NCBI RefSeq assembly: GCF_002224125.1
Contig: NZ_NCSM01000007.1
Span: forward strand, 605,357 to 669,356
Direction: 5' to 3'
Length of the DNA stretch: 64,000 nt
From: Streptomyces sp. NBS 14/10
GTDB lineage: Bacteria > Actinomycetota > Actinomycetes > Streptomycetales > Streptomycetaceae
Shown here: in pieces, positions 32,671 to 42,683 of the stretch
Layout: every line of letters starts with the position of its first letter
Position numbering within the stretch: position 1 is the first letter of the stretch
The notes under the pieces: generated by a model
Told to the model about the DNA's origin: nothing
The model's database searches: none
Seen by the model: the letters and a program-made list of their open reading frames with translations, nothing else
Program-made: the position numbers and the translations under genes

Positions 32671-35643
32671 ATGGGACCTCTGTGCGGACGGGACGGCGAG
32701 CAGGCCGCCGTCCGCGGCGTCGTCGCCGACGCGGTGGCCGGGCGGGGCCGCGCCCTGCTGGTGCGCGGGGAGGCCGGGATCGGCAAGACGGCGCTCCTGG
32801 GCGAGGCCGTCTCGTACGCGGCGCGGGAACACCCGGCGGCCGTGGTGCTGCACTGCACCGGTCTGGAGTCGGAGGTCGCGCTCGGTTTCGGCGGGCTCCA
32901 GCAGTTGCTGTCTCCGGTGCTGCCCCAGGCCGAGGAGCTGCCGGGTGCCCAACGGGCGGCCCTGCACGCCGCGTTGGGGCTGGCCGGCGGTACGGCGAGG
33001 GACCTGATGGTGTGCACAGCCGCGCTGGCACTGCTCGAGCGGGCCGCCGAGCGCTCGCCCCTGCTGCTGGCCGTGGACGATCTGCAGTGGCTGGATCCGG
33101 CGACCCTCACGACGGTCCTCTTCGTGGCCCGGCGGCTGGGCGGGCTGCGGGCCTCGGCCCTGCTCGCGGTGCGCGACGACATGGGCGGCGGCGGGTCCGT
33201 CCGCGCCGACGACCTGCCCGGCCTGCGGCTGGGCGGACTCGGCCCACAGGACGCCGCGGCCCTGCTGGCCGGGCGCGGGCGGGGCATGAGCGGCCCGGAA
33301 CTCGCCGCGCTGGTGGCCGACACGGGTGGCAACCCCCTGGCGCTGCTCGAACTGACGGGGACCGCGACGACGGCCGTAACGACGGACGACGCGCCCGGGC
33401 CGACGCCTCCAGGCGGCCTCGGCCCGCCGCCCTTCGGCTCGGCCTCCCTCGGCCCGGTCCCCGTCAGCCCGGTCCCCCTCGGCTCACTGCCCCTCGGCTC
33501 ACTGCCGCTGACCGCGCGGCTGCGCGAGGCGTTCGCGGTCCGGGTGCGTACGCTGCCCGCCGCCGAACGCACCCTGCTGCTCGTCGCGGCGGCCGAGGAC
33601 CGGGGCCGCACCGACATCGTGCTGGCCGCGGCCGCGCGGCTGGGCGTCACCGCCGCCGCGCTCACCTCGGTCGAACGCGCCGGTCTGGTCCAGGTGTCGG
33701 GCCCCGATATCCGCTTCCGCCACCCCCTGGTCCGCTCCGCGGTCCACACCGACGCCCCGTTCCTGGAGCGCCGCGCCACCCATCTGGCCCTGGCGGCCGA
33801 ACTGGCCGCCTCCGGCCTGGCCACCGCCGCCGCCTGGCACCGCGCCCTCGCCGCCACCGGCCCCGACGAGGACATCGCGGCCGCCCTGGAACGCGGCGCG
33901 GACGAGATCGCCGACCGTGGCGGGCTCTCCGCCGTCGCGTCCGTACTCAGCCGCGCCGCCGACCTCAGCACGACCGGCGGCGCCCGCGCCCGACGCCTGG
34001 CGGCGGCCGCCCACGCCGCCTGGAAGTCCGGCCACCAGGACACGGCCCGCCGGCTCGCCGCCCGGGCCACCGCCACGAGGCCGGGGCGGCCTGTCGCCGA
34101 CCGCGCCCACGACGGCCCCGGTCCGGCGTCGGTGCCCCCGGAGGCGCACGCCTCGAACCGGGGTGCCCAGATCGCGCTCGCCCGGCTGCGCGGGCTCATG
34201 GAGCACTCCGGCGGGCATCAGGACGCCGCGCTCCGGGAGTTGACCCACAGCGCCGACGCGCTCGCCCCGCACTCCCCTGAGGCGGCGGCCGCGCTGCTGT
34301 TCATGGCGTGCGACGCGGCCGACCACGCCGACCGGCACGACCGTATGCGCGAGGCCGCCCTGCGCATCGCCGACCTTGACCTCGACTCCCGCTACCGGCG
34401 CTACGGACGGCTGCTCGCAGCCGCCTTCGACGGGGACACCACCTCCTCCGGCGCCGACCCGTGGCGGATTCTGCGGGAGGCGCCCGAGGAGCTCGGGACG
34501 AGCGGTGTGCACCGCTGGCTGTGGCCGCTGGTGATCACCCGCGACGGTCCCGCACCGCGCCGCGCGCGGGACTTCGCCCTGGCCGCATGCGAGACCATCC
34601 GCTCCTCCGGCACGCTCGCGCTGCTCGCCCTGCCGATGATCTGGCTCGCCGGGCTGGAGTGCGAGCTGGGCCTGGTGCGGCCCGCCGAGGAGCACGCCGA
34701 GGAGGCGCTGCGGCTGACCCGGGACATGGACCAGCAGGTGCGGGCCGCCGATGCCCTGGCGGTACTCGCCCGCCTGGCCGCGCTGCGCGGCGACGACGCC
34801 GCGTGCCGTGCGTACGCCGGGGAGGCGCTGGCGATCGCCCTCCCCCTCGGCAACCGCTCGGCCGCCGCCGAGGCCACCTGGGCGGCAGGGCTGCTCGCTC
34901 TGGCCCGCGGCGACCACGGCGAAGCGCGCGAGCGGCTGACGGCGGTGCACACGCCCGGCTCACCGTACGCGCACGGGCGGATCGCCCGACGATCCGCCGC
35001 CGATCTGGTCGAGGCGCAGCGGGCGGCGGGCGACTGGGCCGCTGCCCGCGCGGTGGCGGAAGGGTTCGCGGGGTGGGCGGTCGGCAGCGGTCTGCCGTGG
35101 GCCCGCGCGCAGTGGCACCGCTGTCGTGCGCTGCTGGCCGACGCGGCGGACGCGGCGGGCGCGGAGGACGCGTTCCGAGAGGCCCACGGCACGGACACCG
35201 GCACTGGCACCGGTCCCGGCGCGGACGGCCTGCACGACCACCCCTTCACCCGTGCCCGCTCCGCGCTGCTGCACGGCGAGTGGCTGCGGCGGGCACGGAG
35301 GCCGGGCGAGGCGCGGGCGCATCTGCGGCTCGCCGCCGATCTGTTCGAGGGGCTCGGCGCACCCGTGTGGCGGGACCGTGCGCTCGGCGAGCTGCGGGCG
35401 GCCGGCGGTTCGGCGCGGCGCGGCGGCGAGGACGCGGCCTCCCGGCTCACCGGGCAGGAGCTGCAGGTGGCGCGGCTGGCGGCGGGCGGGCTCACCAACC
35501 GCGAGATCGGCGCACGGCTGGGGGTGAGCCCGCGCACCGTCGGCTACCACCTGTACAAGATCTTCCCGAAGCTGGGCATCACGGCGCGCGGCGAGCTGCG
35601 CACCCTGACACTGGACGGGAGCGCGAGCGCGCTCCCGCCGTAG
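32671..35643 (+). CDS. LuxR-family regulator with AAA ATPase domain (LAL type)
   Basis: 990-aa transcriptional activator of the MalT/LAL type. Walker A GEAGIGKT is at 33-40 and Walker B LLLAVDDLQWLDP near 135. A TPR-like helical middle follows, and a LuxR HTH lies at the C-terminus (LTGQELQVARLAAGGLTNRE, then RTVGYHLYKIFPKLGI). The ATPase and helical parts are joined around residues 245-285 by a Pro/Gly/Leu linker built from short DNA repeats. Such regulators often drive secondary-metabolite clusters, but no biosynthetic genes are adjacent. ATG 32671 has no clear ribosome site. Convergent with the CNNM gene. Confidence 0.93.
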   Translation: MGPLCGRDGEQAAVRGVVADAVAGRGRALLVRGEAGIGKTALLGEAVSYAAREHPAAVVLHCTGLESEVALGFGGLQQLLSPVLPQAEELPGAQRAALHAALGLAGGTARDLMVCTAALALLERAAERSPLLLAVDDLQWLDPATLTTVLFVARRLGGLRASALLAVRDDMGGGGSVRADDLPGLRLGGLGPQDAAALLAGRGRGMSGPELAALVADTGGNPLALLELTGTATTAVTTDDAPGPTPPGGLGPPPFGSASLGPVPVSPVPLGSLPLGSLPLTARLREAFAVRVRTLPAAERTLLLVAAAEDRGRTDIVLAAAARLGVTAAALTSVERAGLVQVSGPDIRFRHPLVRSAVHTDAPFLERRATHLALAAELAASGLATAAAWHRALAATGPDEDIAAALERGADEIADRGGLSAVASVLSRAADLSTTGGARARRLAAAAHAAWKSGHQDTARRLAARATATRPGRPVADRAHDGPGPASVPPEAHASNRGAQIALARLRGLMEHSGGHQDAALRELTHSADALAPHSPEAAAALLFMACDAADHADRHDRMREAALRIADLDLDSRYRRYGRLLAAAFDGDTTSSGADPWRILREAPEELGTSGVHRWLWPLVITRDGPAPRRARDFALAACETIRSSGTLALLALPMIWLAGLECELGLVRPAEEHAEEALRLTRDMDQQVRAADALAVLARLAALRGDDAACRAYAGEALAIALPLGNRSAAAEATWAAGLLALARGDHGEARERLTAVHTPGSPYAHGRIARRSAADLVEAQRAAGDWAAARAVAEGFAGWAVGSGLPWARAQWHRCRALLADAADAAGAEDAFREAHGTDTGTGTGPGADGLHDHPFTRARSALLHGEWLRRARRPGEARAHLRLAADLFEGLGAPVWRDRALGELRAAGGSARRGGEDAASRLTGQELQVARLAAGGLTNREIGARLGVSPRTVGYHLYKIFPKLGITARGELRTLTLDGSASALPP

Positions 35644-35696
35644 GCCGCGCTCCGTGCGGGCGCTCGGTCCCTCCTTCAGGCCGCGGGTCGGTCTTC

Positions 35697-37010
35697 TCAG
35701 TCCCCGGGCTCGGTCTCGGCCGTCGCGCGGACCGGCTCGACCAGGACCGTGACGATGCGGTTCCGGCGGCCGGCCGTGGACTCGGCGGTCAGCCGGAGGG
35801 ACTTGAGGTCGGAGTCCGGTCCGCCGTCCTCGACCGCGACCTCCGCCGTGGCGCCCGCGATCGGCACCCGCCCCAGCGACTTGGCCAGCAGCCCGCCGAC
35901 CGTCTCGACGTCCTCGTCGTCCAGGTCCGTCCCGTACAGCTCGCCGAGGTCGTCCAGGCCGAGCCGGGCGGTGACCCGGTGGGTGCCGTCGCCCAGGTCC
36001 TGGATCGGCGGCAGCTCGCGGTCGTACTCGTCGGTGATCTCGCCGACGATCTCCTCGAGGATGTCCTCGATGGTGACGATCCCGGCCGTGCCGCCGTATT
36101 CGTCGACGACGACCGCGACGTGGTTGCGCTCCTGCTGCATCTCGCGCAGCAGATCGCCCGCGTTCTTGGTGTCGGGCACGAAGGCGGCGGGCCGCATGGC
36201 GGTGGAGACCAGCTCGGACTCGGCATCGCGGTTGATATGCGTCTTACGGGCCAGGTCCTTGAGGTAGACGATGCCGACGATGTCGTCCTCGTTCTCCCCG
36301 GTGACCGGGATCCGGGAGAAGCCGGAGCGCAGTGCGAGGGTCAGCGCCTGCCGGATGGTCTTGAAGCGCTCGATGGCGACGAGGTCGGTGCGCGGCACCA
36401 TCACCTCGCGCACCAGCGTGTCGCCGAGCTCGAAGACGGAGTGCACCATGCGCCGCTCCTCGTCCTCGATCAGCGACTCCTGCTCCGCGAGGTCCACCAG
36501 GGCGCGCAGCTCGGCCTCGGAGGCGAAGGGGCCCTTGCGGAAGCCCTTGCCGGGGGTCAGCGCGTTACCGATGAGGATCAGCAGCGGCGGGATGGGGCCC
36601 ATGACGCGGGCCAGCGGCAGCAGAACGTACGCGGCGGCGGTCGCCGTGTTCAGCGGGTGCTGGGCGCCAATGGTGCGCGGCGAGACGCCGACGGCCACAT
36701 ATGAGACGAGGACCATCACGCCGATCGCGATGGTCAGCGCCTTCCATGTCTCGTCGAACTCGCGCAGACACGCGTACGTGACGACCGCGCCGGCCGCCAT
36801 CTCGCAGGCGACCCGCACCAGCAGCGCGACGTTCAGATAGCGGGTGGGGTCCTCGGCGACCTGCATCAGCTTGGCGCTGCCGCGCCGCCCGGCCCGTACG
36901 GCCTCCTCGGCGCGGAAGCGGGTGGTGCGGGCCAGGCCGGCCTCGGCGCAGGCCGCGAGCCAGGCGACCACCACCAGCAGGACGGCGGCTGTGATCAGCG
37001 GGCCGTTCAT
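35697..37010 (-). CDS. CNNM/CorC-family membrane protein (hemolysin-like)
   Basis: 437-aa protein. The N-terminal DUF21 membrane region (about four helices) is followed by a tandem CBS pair ([20 protein letters not shown], then [18 protein letters not shown]) and a C-terminal CorC/HlyC domain, as in Mg2+/Co2+-linked CNNM transporters. The start overlaps the ybeY stop by four bases, so it is part of the phoH-ybeY-CNNM operon that usually continues to cdd and era in Streptomyces. In this window that continuation is interrupted by about 8 kb. Confidence 0.92.
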   Translation of the reverse strand: MNGPLITAAVLLVVVAWLAACAEAGLARTTRFRAEEAVRAGRRGSAKLMQVAEDPTRYLNVALLVRVACEMAAGAVVTYACLREFDETWKALTIAIGVMVLVSYVAVGVSPRTIGAQHPLNTATAAAYVLLPLARVMGPIPPLLILIGNALTPGKGFRKGPFASEAELRALVDLAEQESLIEDEERRMVHSVFELGDTLVREVMVPRTDLVAIERFKTIRQALTLALRSGFSRIPVTGENEDDIVGIVYLKDLARKTHINRDAESELVSTAMRPAAFVPDTKNAGDLLREMQQERNHVAVVVDEYGGTAGIVTIEDILEEIVGEITDEYDRELPPIQDLGDGTHRVTARLGLDDLGELYGTDLDDEDVETVGGLLAKSLGRVPIAGATAEVAVEDGGPDSDLKSLRLTAESTAGRRNRIVTVLVEPVRATAETEPGD

Positions 37011-37504
37011 CGGGTCGTGGGGGCCGGGGAGGGGCCGGTCATGCCGCGCTCGGCGCGCCAGCCGTCGACGATGGCGGCCTGCAGGCCGAACATCTCGGCC
37101 CGCTCGTCCGGCTCCTCGTGGTCGTAGCCCAGGAGGTGGAGGACGCCGTGGACGGTCAGGAGCTGAAGCTCCTCATCCATGGAGTGTCCGGTCGGCGCCT
37201 CCTCCCCCTGCTTCTTGGCCACCTCGGGGCAGAGCACGATATCCCCGAGGAGGCCCTGCGGGGGCTCGTCGTCGTCCTTCGCGGGCGGGCGCAGCTCGTC
37301 CATCGGGAAGGACATGACGTCGGTGGGCCCCGGCAGGTCCATCCACTGAATATGAAGCTGCTCCATGGCGTCGGCGTCGACGACGATCACTGAGAGCTCG
37401 GAGAGCGGGTGGATACGCATCCGGGCCAACGCGTAGCGGGCGACATCCAGCACCGCCCGCTCGTCGATCTCCGTGCCGGATTCGTTGTTGACGTCGATCG
37501 CCAT
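37007..37504 (-). CDS. ybeY: Endoribonuclease YbeY (16S rRNA maturation)
   Basis: 165-aa zinc-dependent RNase that trims the 16S rRNA 3' end and takes part in ribosome quality control. The zinc motif [13 protein letters not shown] gives His119, His123 and His129. The conserved [12 protein letters not shown] and GDIVLCPEV are also present. Twelve bp downstream of phoH and four bp overlapped with CNNM, in the usual operon order. Confidence 0.95.
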   Translation of the reverse strand: MAIDVNNESGTEIDERAVLDVARYALARMRIHPLSELSVIVVDADAMEQLHIQWMDLPGPTDVMSFPMDELRPPAKDDDEPPQGLLGDIVLCPEVAKKQGEEAPTGHSMDEELQLLTVHGVLHLLGYDHEEPDERAEMFGLQAAIVDGWRAERGMTGPSPAPTTR

Positions 37505-37516
37505 GAGAGTGTTGTT

Positions 37517-38518
37517 TTACTTTCCGTTCCGGCTGTCGTACAGCTCGTACGCGTCCACAATGCGGCCGACCAGCTTGTGGCGGACCACGTCCTTGCTGGT
37601 GAGCCGGGAGAAGTGCACATCCTCGACGCCCTCCAGGATCTCCTGCACCTGGCGCAGACCGCTCTTGGTCCCGCCCGGGAGGTCGACCTGGGTGATATCA
37701 CCCGTGATCACGATCTTGGAGTCGAAGCCGAGCCGGGTGAGGAACATCTTCATCTGCTCGGGGTTCGTGTTCTGGGCCTCGTCGAGAATGATGAACGCAT
37801 CGTTGAGCGTGCGACCGCGCATATACGCCAGCGGCGCGACCTCGATCGTGCCCGCGGCCATCAGGCGCGGGATGGAGTCGGGGTCGAGCATGTCGTGCAG
37901 CGCGTCGTACAGCGGACGCAGATACGGGTCGATCTTCTCGTAGAGCGTGCCGGGCAGGAAGCCGAGCCGCTCGCCCGCCTCGACCGCCGGCCGGGTCAGG
38001 ATGATCCGGGTGACCTGCTTGGACTGCAGGGCCTGGACCGCCTTGGCCATGGCCAGATAGGTCTTGCCGGTACCGGCCGGGCCGATGCCGAAGACGACGG
38101 TGTGCTTGTCGATGGCGTCGACGTAGCGCTTCTGGTTGAGGGTCTTGGGGCGGATGGTGCGCCCGCGGTTGGAGAGGATGTTCTGCGTGAGCACCTCGGC
38201 CGGGGTCTCCACCCCGCTCTCGCCGTCCTCCGCCGCGCGCAGCATGGAGATCGAGCGCTCCACCGCGTCCTCTGTCATCGGTTGACCGGTGCGGAGCACC
38301 AGCATCATCTCGTCGAACAGGCGCTGGATGAGAGCGACTTCCGCGGGGTCCCCGGTCGCGCTGACCTCATTGCCCCGCACATGGATGTCGGTCGCCGGGA
38401 AGGCCTTTTCGATGACGCGCAGCAGCGAATCGCCCGATCCCAGCACCATGACCATCGGGTGCTTGGTCGGGACCGTGAACTGCGCATGCGCCTGGCGTGC
38501 TGTGGTTGGTTGCGTCAT
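37517..38518 (-). CDS. PhoH-family ATPase
   Basis: 333-aa P-loop protein: Walker A GPAGTGKT at 146-153 and Walker B AFIILDEAQNT. An N-terminal RNA-binding-like region precedes the ATPase. PhoH proteins sit with ybeY and are thought to act on RNA or ribosomes. The start is ATG 38518; the strong AGGAGG upstream lies too far away (about 27 bases) to be the ribosome site. A good promoter is visible 63-91 bp upstream. Confidence 0.93.
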   Translation of the reverse strand: MTQPTTARQAHAQFTVPTKHPMVMVLGSGDSLLRVIEKAFPATDIHVRGNEVSATGDPAEVALIQRLFDEMMLVLRTGQPMTEDAVERSISMLRAAEDGESGVETPAEVLTQNILSNRGRTIRPKTLNQKRYVDAIDKHTVVFGIGPAGTGKTYLAMAKAVQALQSKQVTRIILTRPAVEAGERLGFLPGTLYEKIDPYLRPLYDALHDMLDPDSIPRLMAAGTIEVAPLAYMRGRTLNDAFIILDEAQNTNPEQMKMFLTRLGFDSKIVITGDITQVDLPGGTKSGLRQVQEILEGVEDVHFSRLTSKDVVRHKLVGRIVDAYELYDSRNGK

Positions 38519-38580
38519 GGGCCGGCTCTGAGGCCTGCTCCTACCTCCTGTTACGGGGTTCTCGTTGCTCGACAACCTCG

Positions 38581-38609
38581 AGTACAAGGGTACGACGGAG
38601 CACTGACAA
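38581..38609 (-). promoter_or_regulatory. Promoter for the phoH-ybeY-CNNM operon
   Basis: On the minus strand TTGTCA (complement of 38604-38609) and TGTACT (complement of 38581-38586) are exactly 17 bp apart, close to the housekeeping consensus, in an AT-richer patch upstream of phoH. Confidence 0.55.
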
Positions 38610-38661
38610 GACCCGAGTGCTTTTACTCCACTCCCTCATGCCTCTCCCTCATGTCTCTCCG

Positions 38662-39786
38662 TCACGCCTGCCGGAAGCCGATCGTGGGCACGGCCCGGCG
38701 CAGCGGCCAGGGGCGGGCGGCCGCCGGAAGGATCCGGTCCAGGAAGGCGTAGCGGCGCAGCGCGGAGGGGTCCTGGTCGTCGTAGGACTTGGCGTGCTGC
38801 CACCAGGCGGCGATCTCCACCCAGCCGGGCGCCGACAGCGAGCCGCCGAACTCCTGCACCGACAGCGCGGCGCTCAGGCCCGCGAAGGCCAGCCGGTCGG
38901 CGAGCGGCCACTGGGCGAGGGTGCCGGTGACGAAGCCCGCGACGAACACATCGCCCGCGCCGGTCGGGTCCAGGGCCTCCACGGCGATCGCGGGCACCTC
39001 GGCGGTCTCGCCGGTGCGCCCGTCCACCGCGTACGCCCCCTCGGCGCCGAGGGTGACCACCGCGAGCGGCACCTTGTCGGCGAGCGCGCGGGCGGCGGCG
39101 CGCGGGCATTCGGTGCGGGTGTAGCGCATCGCCTCGGCCGCGTTGGGCAGGAACGCCTCGCAGTGCTCGAGATCGGCCAGGTCGGCCGGGTCCCAGCGGC
39201 CGGTGTCGTCCCAGCCGACGTCCGCGAAGACCATGCTGCCGTGGCCGACAGCCCGGGTGACCCACTCCTCGCGGCTCCCCGGGACCAGGGAGGCGATGGC
39301 GGCGCGGGCCGGGGGCGGGCAGCTGGGGGCGGGCTCCTCGGGCGGCGGCGCCTCGTGGCCGTGGGAGACCATCGTCCGCTCACCCTCGTAGGCCATGGAC
39401 ACGGTCACCGGGGAGTGCCAGCCGCGCACCGTACGGGACAGCGACAGGTCGATGCCCTCGCCGCGGTCCAGGGCGTCGCGGCAGTAGTCCCCGTACATGT
39501 CGTCGCCGAAGGCCGCGGAGAGGGAAGTACGCAGACCCAGGCGGGCCAGGGCGGTGGCCATATTGGCCACCCCGCCGGGGCTGGAGCCCATACCGCGGGC
39601 CCAGGACTCGGTGCCGCGCACGGGGGCGGAGTCCAGGCCGGTGAAGATGATGTCCAGGAAGACCGAACCGGTGAGATAGACGTCACAGGCCGGGTCACCG
39701 GGTCTGCGGACGGCCTCGAGCGGGTCGAGCAGGGGGTACTCCGCCGGGTACGCCGCCGCGAGCGGCTGGCCGTGGTCTGTGGTCAC
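38662..39786 (-). CDS. PfkB/ribokinase-family carbohydrate kinase
   Basis: 374-aa sugar or nucleoside kinase. The N-terminal signature GSVFLDIIFTG and GGVANMATALARLGL, and the C-terminal DPTGAGDVFVAGFVTG with the catalytic Asp, match the family. The GTG start at 39786 is the first in frame. Upstream of phoH in the same direction, separated by the phoH promoter. Substrate cannot be read from sequence. Confidence 0.92.
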   Translation of the reverse strand: MTTDHGQPLAAAYPAEYPLLDPLEAVRRPGDPACDVYLTGSVFLDIIFTGLDSAPVRGTESWARGMGSSPGGVANMATALARLGLRTSLSAAFGDDMYGDYCRDALDRGEGIDLSLSRTVRGWHSPVTVSMAYEGERTMVSHGHEAPPPEEPAPSCPPPARAAIASLVPGSREEWVTRAVGHGSMVFADVGWDDTGRWDPADLADLEHCEAFLPNAAEAMRYTRTECPRAAARALADKVPLAVVTLGAEGAYAVDGRTGETAEVPAIAVEALDPTGAGDVFVAGFVTGTLAQWPLADRLAFAGLSAALSVQEFGGSLSAPGWVEIAAWWQHAKSYDDQDPSALRRYAFLDRILPAAARPWPLRRAVPTIGFRQA

Positions 39787-39929
39787 CGTGCGCTCCCAGA
39801 TCGGACCGGCCTCGTCGCCGGTCCCGTTCCATGAATCTCGTTCAGTGAATGCGATGCGGATGAATGTGGATGAATGCAGTTGCGGCCAGTCTGCCCGATG
39901 GCACTGACAGCGGCGGGCGCCCCGGGCGA

Positions 39930-40850
39930 TCAGCGCCGCTTGGGCAGCGCCACGCTCATCAGGTCCTGCGCCACCGTGAGCTCCGCCTCGAAGCCCGCCG
40001 CCCGCGCCTGACGCTCGAAGTCGGTGGGGTCGCCGTACCGCTGTGAGAAGTGGGTCAGCACCAGATGCCGCACCCCCGCCTCCGCGGCCAGCCGAGCCGC
40101 CTGCCCGGCGGTGAGATGCCCGTACTCGACCGCCAGCGGCTCGTCCTCGTCCAGGAAGGTGGACTCGATCACCAGCAGGTCACAGCCCTGGGCCAGGTCA
40201 TGGGCGCCCTCGCACAGCCGGGTGTCCATGACGAAGGCGAAGCGCTGTCCGCGCCGCACCTCGCTGACCTCCTCCAGCGTGACCGTGCGCCCCTCCCGCT
40301 CCAGCGCCCCCTCCCGCTGCAGCCGGCCGATCTCCGGCCCGCGGATGCCGTGCGCCGCGAGCCGCTCGGGCAGCATGCGGCGGCCGTCGGGCTCGGTCAG
40401 CCGGTAGCCGTAGGACTCGACCGGGTGGGAGAGCCTGCGCGCCTCCAGCGTGTACCCGGCGGTCCGCACCAGCACGCCGCCCTCCCCCGCCACCGGCGCC
40501 TCGGCCAGCGACACGGTTTCGCGGTACGCGGTCGCGTACCGCAGCCGCTCGAAGAAGCGCTGTCCGCTCGCCGGGTAGTGCGCGGTCACCGGGTGCGGCA
40601 CCCGGTCCAGGTTGATCCGCTGGACGACCCCGGCCAGGCCCAGCGAGTGGTCCCCGTGGAAGTGGGTGACACAGATCCGGTTGATGTCATGGGCCGCGAC
40701 CCCCGCCCGCACCATCTGGCGCTGGGTGCCCTCGCCGGGGTCGAAGAGGATGCCCTCGCCGTCCCAGCGCAGCAGATAGCCGTTGTGGTTGCGGTGCCGG
40801 GTAGGCACCTGGCTCGCGGTGCCCAGGACGACCAGTTCGCGTACGGACAA
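39930..40850 (-). CDS. rnz: Ribonuclease Z
   Basis: 306-aa tRNA 3'-processing endonuclease. The metal motif [11 protein letters not shown] holds the HxHxDH ligands (63-68), and later ligands lie in ESTFLDEDE and [13 protein letters not shown]. The N-terminus [20 protein letters not shown] fits actinobacterial enzymes. The TTG start at 40850 is five bases after the HIT gene stop, so the two are probably coupled. Confidence 0.95.
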   Translation of the reverse strand: MSVRELVVLGTASQVPTRHRNHNGYLLRWDGEGILFDPGEGTQRQMVRAGVAAHDINRICVTHFHGDHSLGLAGVVQRINLDRVPHPVTAHYPASGQRFFERLRYATAYRETVSLAEAPVAGEGGVLVRTAGYTLEARRLSHPVESYGYRLTEPDGRRMLPERLAAHGIRGPEIGRLQREGALEREGRTVTLEEVSEVRRGQRFAFVMDTRLCEGAHDLAQGCDLLVIESTFLDEDEPLAVEYGHLTAGQAARLAAEAGVRHLVLTHFSQRYGDPTDFERQARAAGFEAELTVAQDLMSVALPKRR

Positions 40851-40855
40851 CGGGA

Positions 40856-41215
40856 TTACCCGGGGGGCCAGTTGAAGCCGCGGCCGCCCAGGATGTGGGC
40901 GTGCGCGTGGAAGACGGTCTGGCCCGCGCCCGAGCCGGTGTTGAAGATGACGCGGAAGCCGGCGGCGTCGATCTCCTCGTCGGCGGCGACCGCACCCGCC
41001 TCGCGCAGTATGTCGGCGGCGATCTGCGGCTCCGCGTTCGCGAGGGAGGCGGCGTCCGGGTAGTGGACCTTGGGGATCACCAGGACGTGGGTCGGCGCCT
41101 GGGGGTTGATGTCCCGGAAGGCGAGGGTCGTCTCGGTCTCGCGGACGACGGTCGCCGGCACCTCCTTCGAGACGATTTTGCAGAACAGGCAGTCGGCCTG
41201 TGGTTCTCCCGCCAC
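40856..41215 (-). CDS. HIT-family nucleotide hydrolase
   Basis: 119-aa protein of the Hint branch. The zinc-type CLFCKIV at the N-terminus and the active-site [11 protein letters not shown] (HxHxH) are intact. It hydrolyses nucleoside phosphoramidates or related nucleotides. The GTG at 41215 has AAGGAG six bases upstream and is preferred over the frame start at 41233. First gene of a pair with rnz. Confidence 0.92.
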   Translation of the reverse strand: MAGEPQADCLFCKIVSKEVPATVVRETETTLAFRDINPQAPTHVLVIPKVHYPDAASLANAEPQIAADILREAGAVAADEEIDAAGFRVIFNTGSGAGQTVFHAHAHILGGRGFNWPPG

Positions 41216-41352
41216 CGGTGGCTCCTTACGCAACGTCGGCTGGTACGGAACCGGATGCTACCGGGACGCCCGGAGGGCGCGCGCCGGAACCGCATGGCGC
41301 CCTTGCCGCCCAGCGGCCCTTGGCGCCTGCTTGTCCCGCCTGCCCGTCCCGC

Positions 41353-41838
41353 CTACTTGTTGCTGCCCGCCGTGGTCTTCCGGTCCCACGGGTGGGTGGT
41401 GTGCCCGGACGGCCGGGGACGCTTCGTCTTCCGCGCGTTGCAGTCGCCGATCACATTGGCCTGGAAGACCTGGTGCCCGTCCACCTTGGCGGTCAGATCG
41501 CCCCGAACGCAGACGTTCTTCCGCTCATAGGTGACGGTGCCGCTGACCTTGATGGTGCGGTCGTCATCGGTCTTGCCCCGGCAGTGGACGGACGCCTTCG
41601 CGTCCTGCGACGGGCCGGACGTGTGCTTGCCCTTCACATCCGCGTTGCACGTCATCCACCGCACGTCGATACCGCCCTTTTCGAGCGCGCGCGTACTGAC
41701 CCGGTCCGTGGTGACCGCCACCCCGATGGCGTTGAGCCCGGTGTCGTCCCTGGGCTCGCACGCCGCCACGGCGCCGATCGTCAGAGCCGCCGCCACCACC
41801 GCGAAGAGCGCGTTCCTTTGATGCCTCATTGCCCCCAT
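41353..41838 (-). CDS. Small predicted lipoprotein
   Basis: 161-aa protein with signal peptide ALFAVVAAALTIGAVAAC and lipobox VAAC. The mature part has Cys in WMTCNADV, SVHCRGK, VCVRGD and IGDCNAR, possibly two disulfides, in a small beta-rich fold (IKVSGTVTYERKNVCVRGD). Two Met codons (41838 and 41829) are possible starts. Convergent with nothing; it lies between rsmE and HIT on the same strand. Function unknown. Confidence 0.75.
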   Translation of the reverse strand: MGAMRHQRNALFAVVAAALTIGAVAACEPRDDTGLNAIGVAVTTDRVSTRALEKGGIDVRWMTCNADVKGKHTSGPSQDAKASVHCRGKTDDDRTIKVSGTVTYERKNVCVRGDLTAKVDGHQVFQANVIGDCNARKTKRPRPSGHTTHPWDRKTTAGSNK

Positions 41839-41939
41839 AAGAAAAGGTTCCCACCGGAGCGGGGGGAACCAAAAGAGCAACCTCGGCCACATGATCCGCC
41901 GGGTGGGGACCATCCGGGCCCATCCGGGCCGGGGTTACG

Positions 41940-42683
41940 TCAGCCCCAGCGGCCCGTACGGCCCAACAGCAGCGCGGCCGCCGCCGTGCCGGCCGTGGAG
42001 GTGCGCAGCACGGTCGGGCCCAGGCGGTACGGACGCGCCCCCGCCTCGGCGAAGGCCGCCAACTCCTCGGGCGATACGCCCCCTTCAGGGCCGACCACCA
42101 GCACGACGCTGCCCTCGGCGGGCAGCGGCGCGGTCGCAAGCGGCTCGGCGCCCTCCTCGTGCAGCACGGCCGCGAAGTCGGATTCGGCCAGAAGCCGAGC
42201 AACCTGGCGGGTCGTCATCGCGTCCACCACCTCGGGAAAGCGGAGCCGACGCGACTGCTTGCCCGCCTCCCGGGCCGTCGCACGCCACTTTCCCAGCGTC
42301 TTCAGGCCGCGTTCGCCCTTCCACTGGGTGACACAACGCGCCGCCGCCCAGGGCACGATGGCGTCCACGCCGGTCTCCGTCATGGTCTCCACGGCCAGTT
42401 CGCCGCGGTCCCCCTTCGGCAGCGCCTGGACGACGGTGATCCGCGGGCTCGGCGGCGACTCATGGCGCACCTCGGCCACCTCGACCAGCAGCCGGTCCTT
42501 GCCCTCGACGGCCGCCACGGCGCCGAAGGCGCCCGTACCGGCCCCGTCCGTCAGCACCACCGGCTCGCCCACGCGCAGCCGGCGCACGGACACGGCATGC
42601 CGCCCTTCCGGCCCCTCGAGCGCCAGCCGCGCCCCTACAGCCGCCCCCGCGAGGGAGTCGGCCAGGAAGACAGGGGCGGTCAC
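41940..42683 (-). CDS. rsmE: 16S rRNA (uracil-1498-N3) methyltransferase
   Basis: 247-aa SPOUT methyltransferase that modifies U1498 of 16S rRNA. The knot region shows VQALPKGDRGELAVETMTET, VGPEGGVSPEEL and LGPTVLRTSTAG, all typical of RsmE. The GTG start overlaps the stop of the nitronate monooxygenase gene by four bases (GTGA). The long open frame running past this start is a read-through of the wrong frame. Confidence 0.93.
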   Translation of the reverse strand: MTAPVFLADSLAGAAVGARLALEGPEGRHAVSVRRLRVGEPVVLTDGAGTGAFGAVAAVEGKDRLLVEVAEVRHESPPSPRITVVQALPKGDRGELAVETMTETGVDAIVPWAAARCVTQWKGERGLKTLGKWRATAREAGKQSRRLRFPEVVDAMTTRQVARLLAESDFAAVLHEEGAEPLATAPLPAEGSVVLVVGPEGGVSPEELAAFAEAGARPYRLGPTVLRTSTAGTAAAALLLGRTGRWG

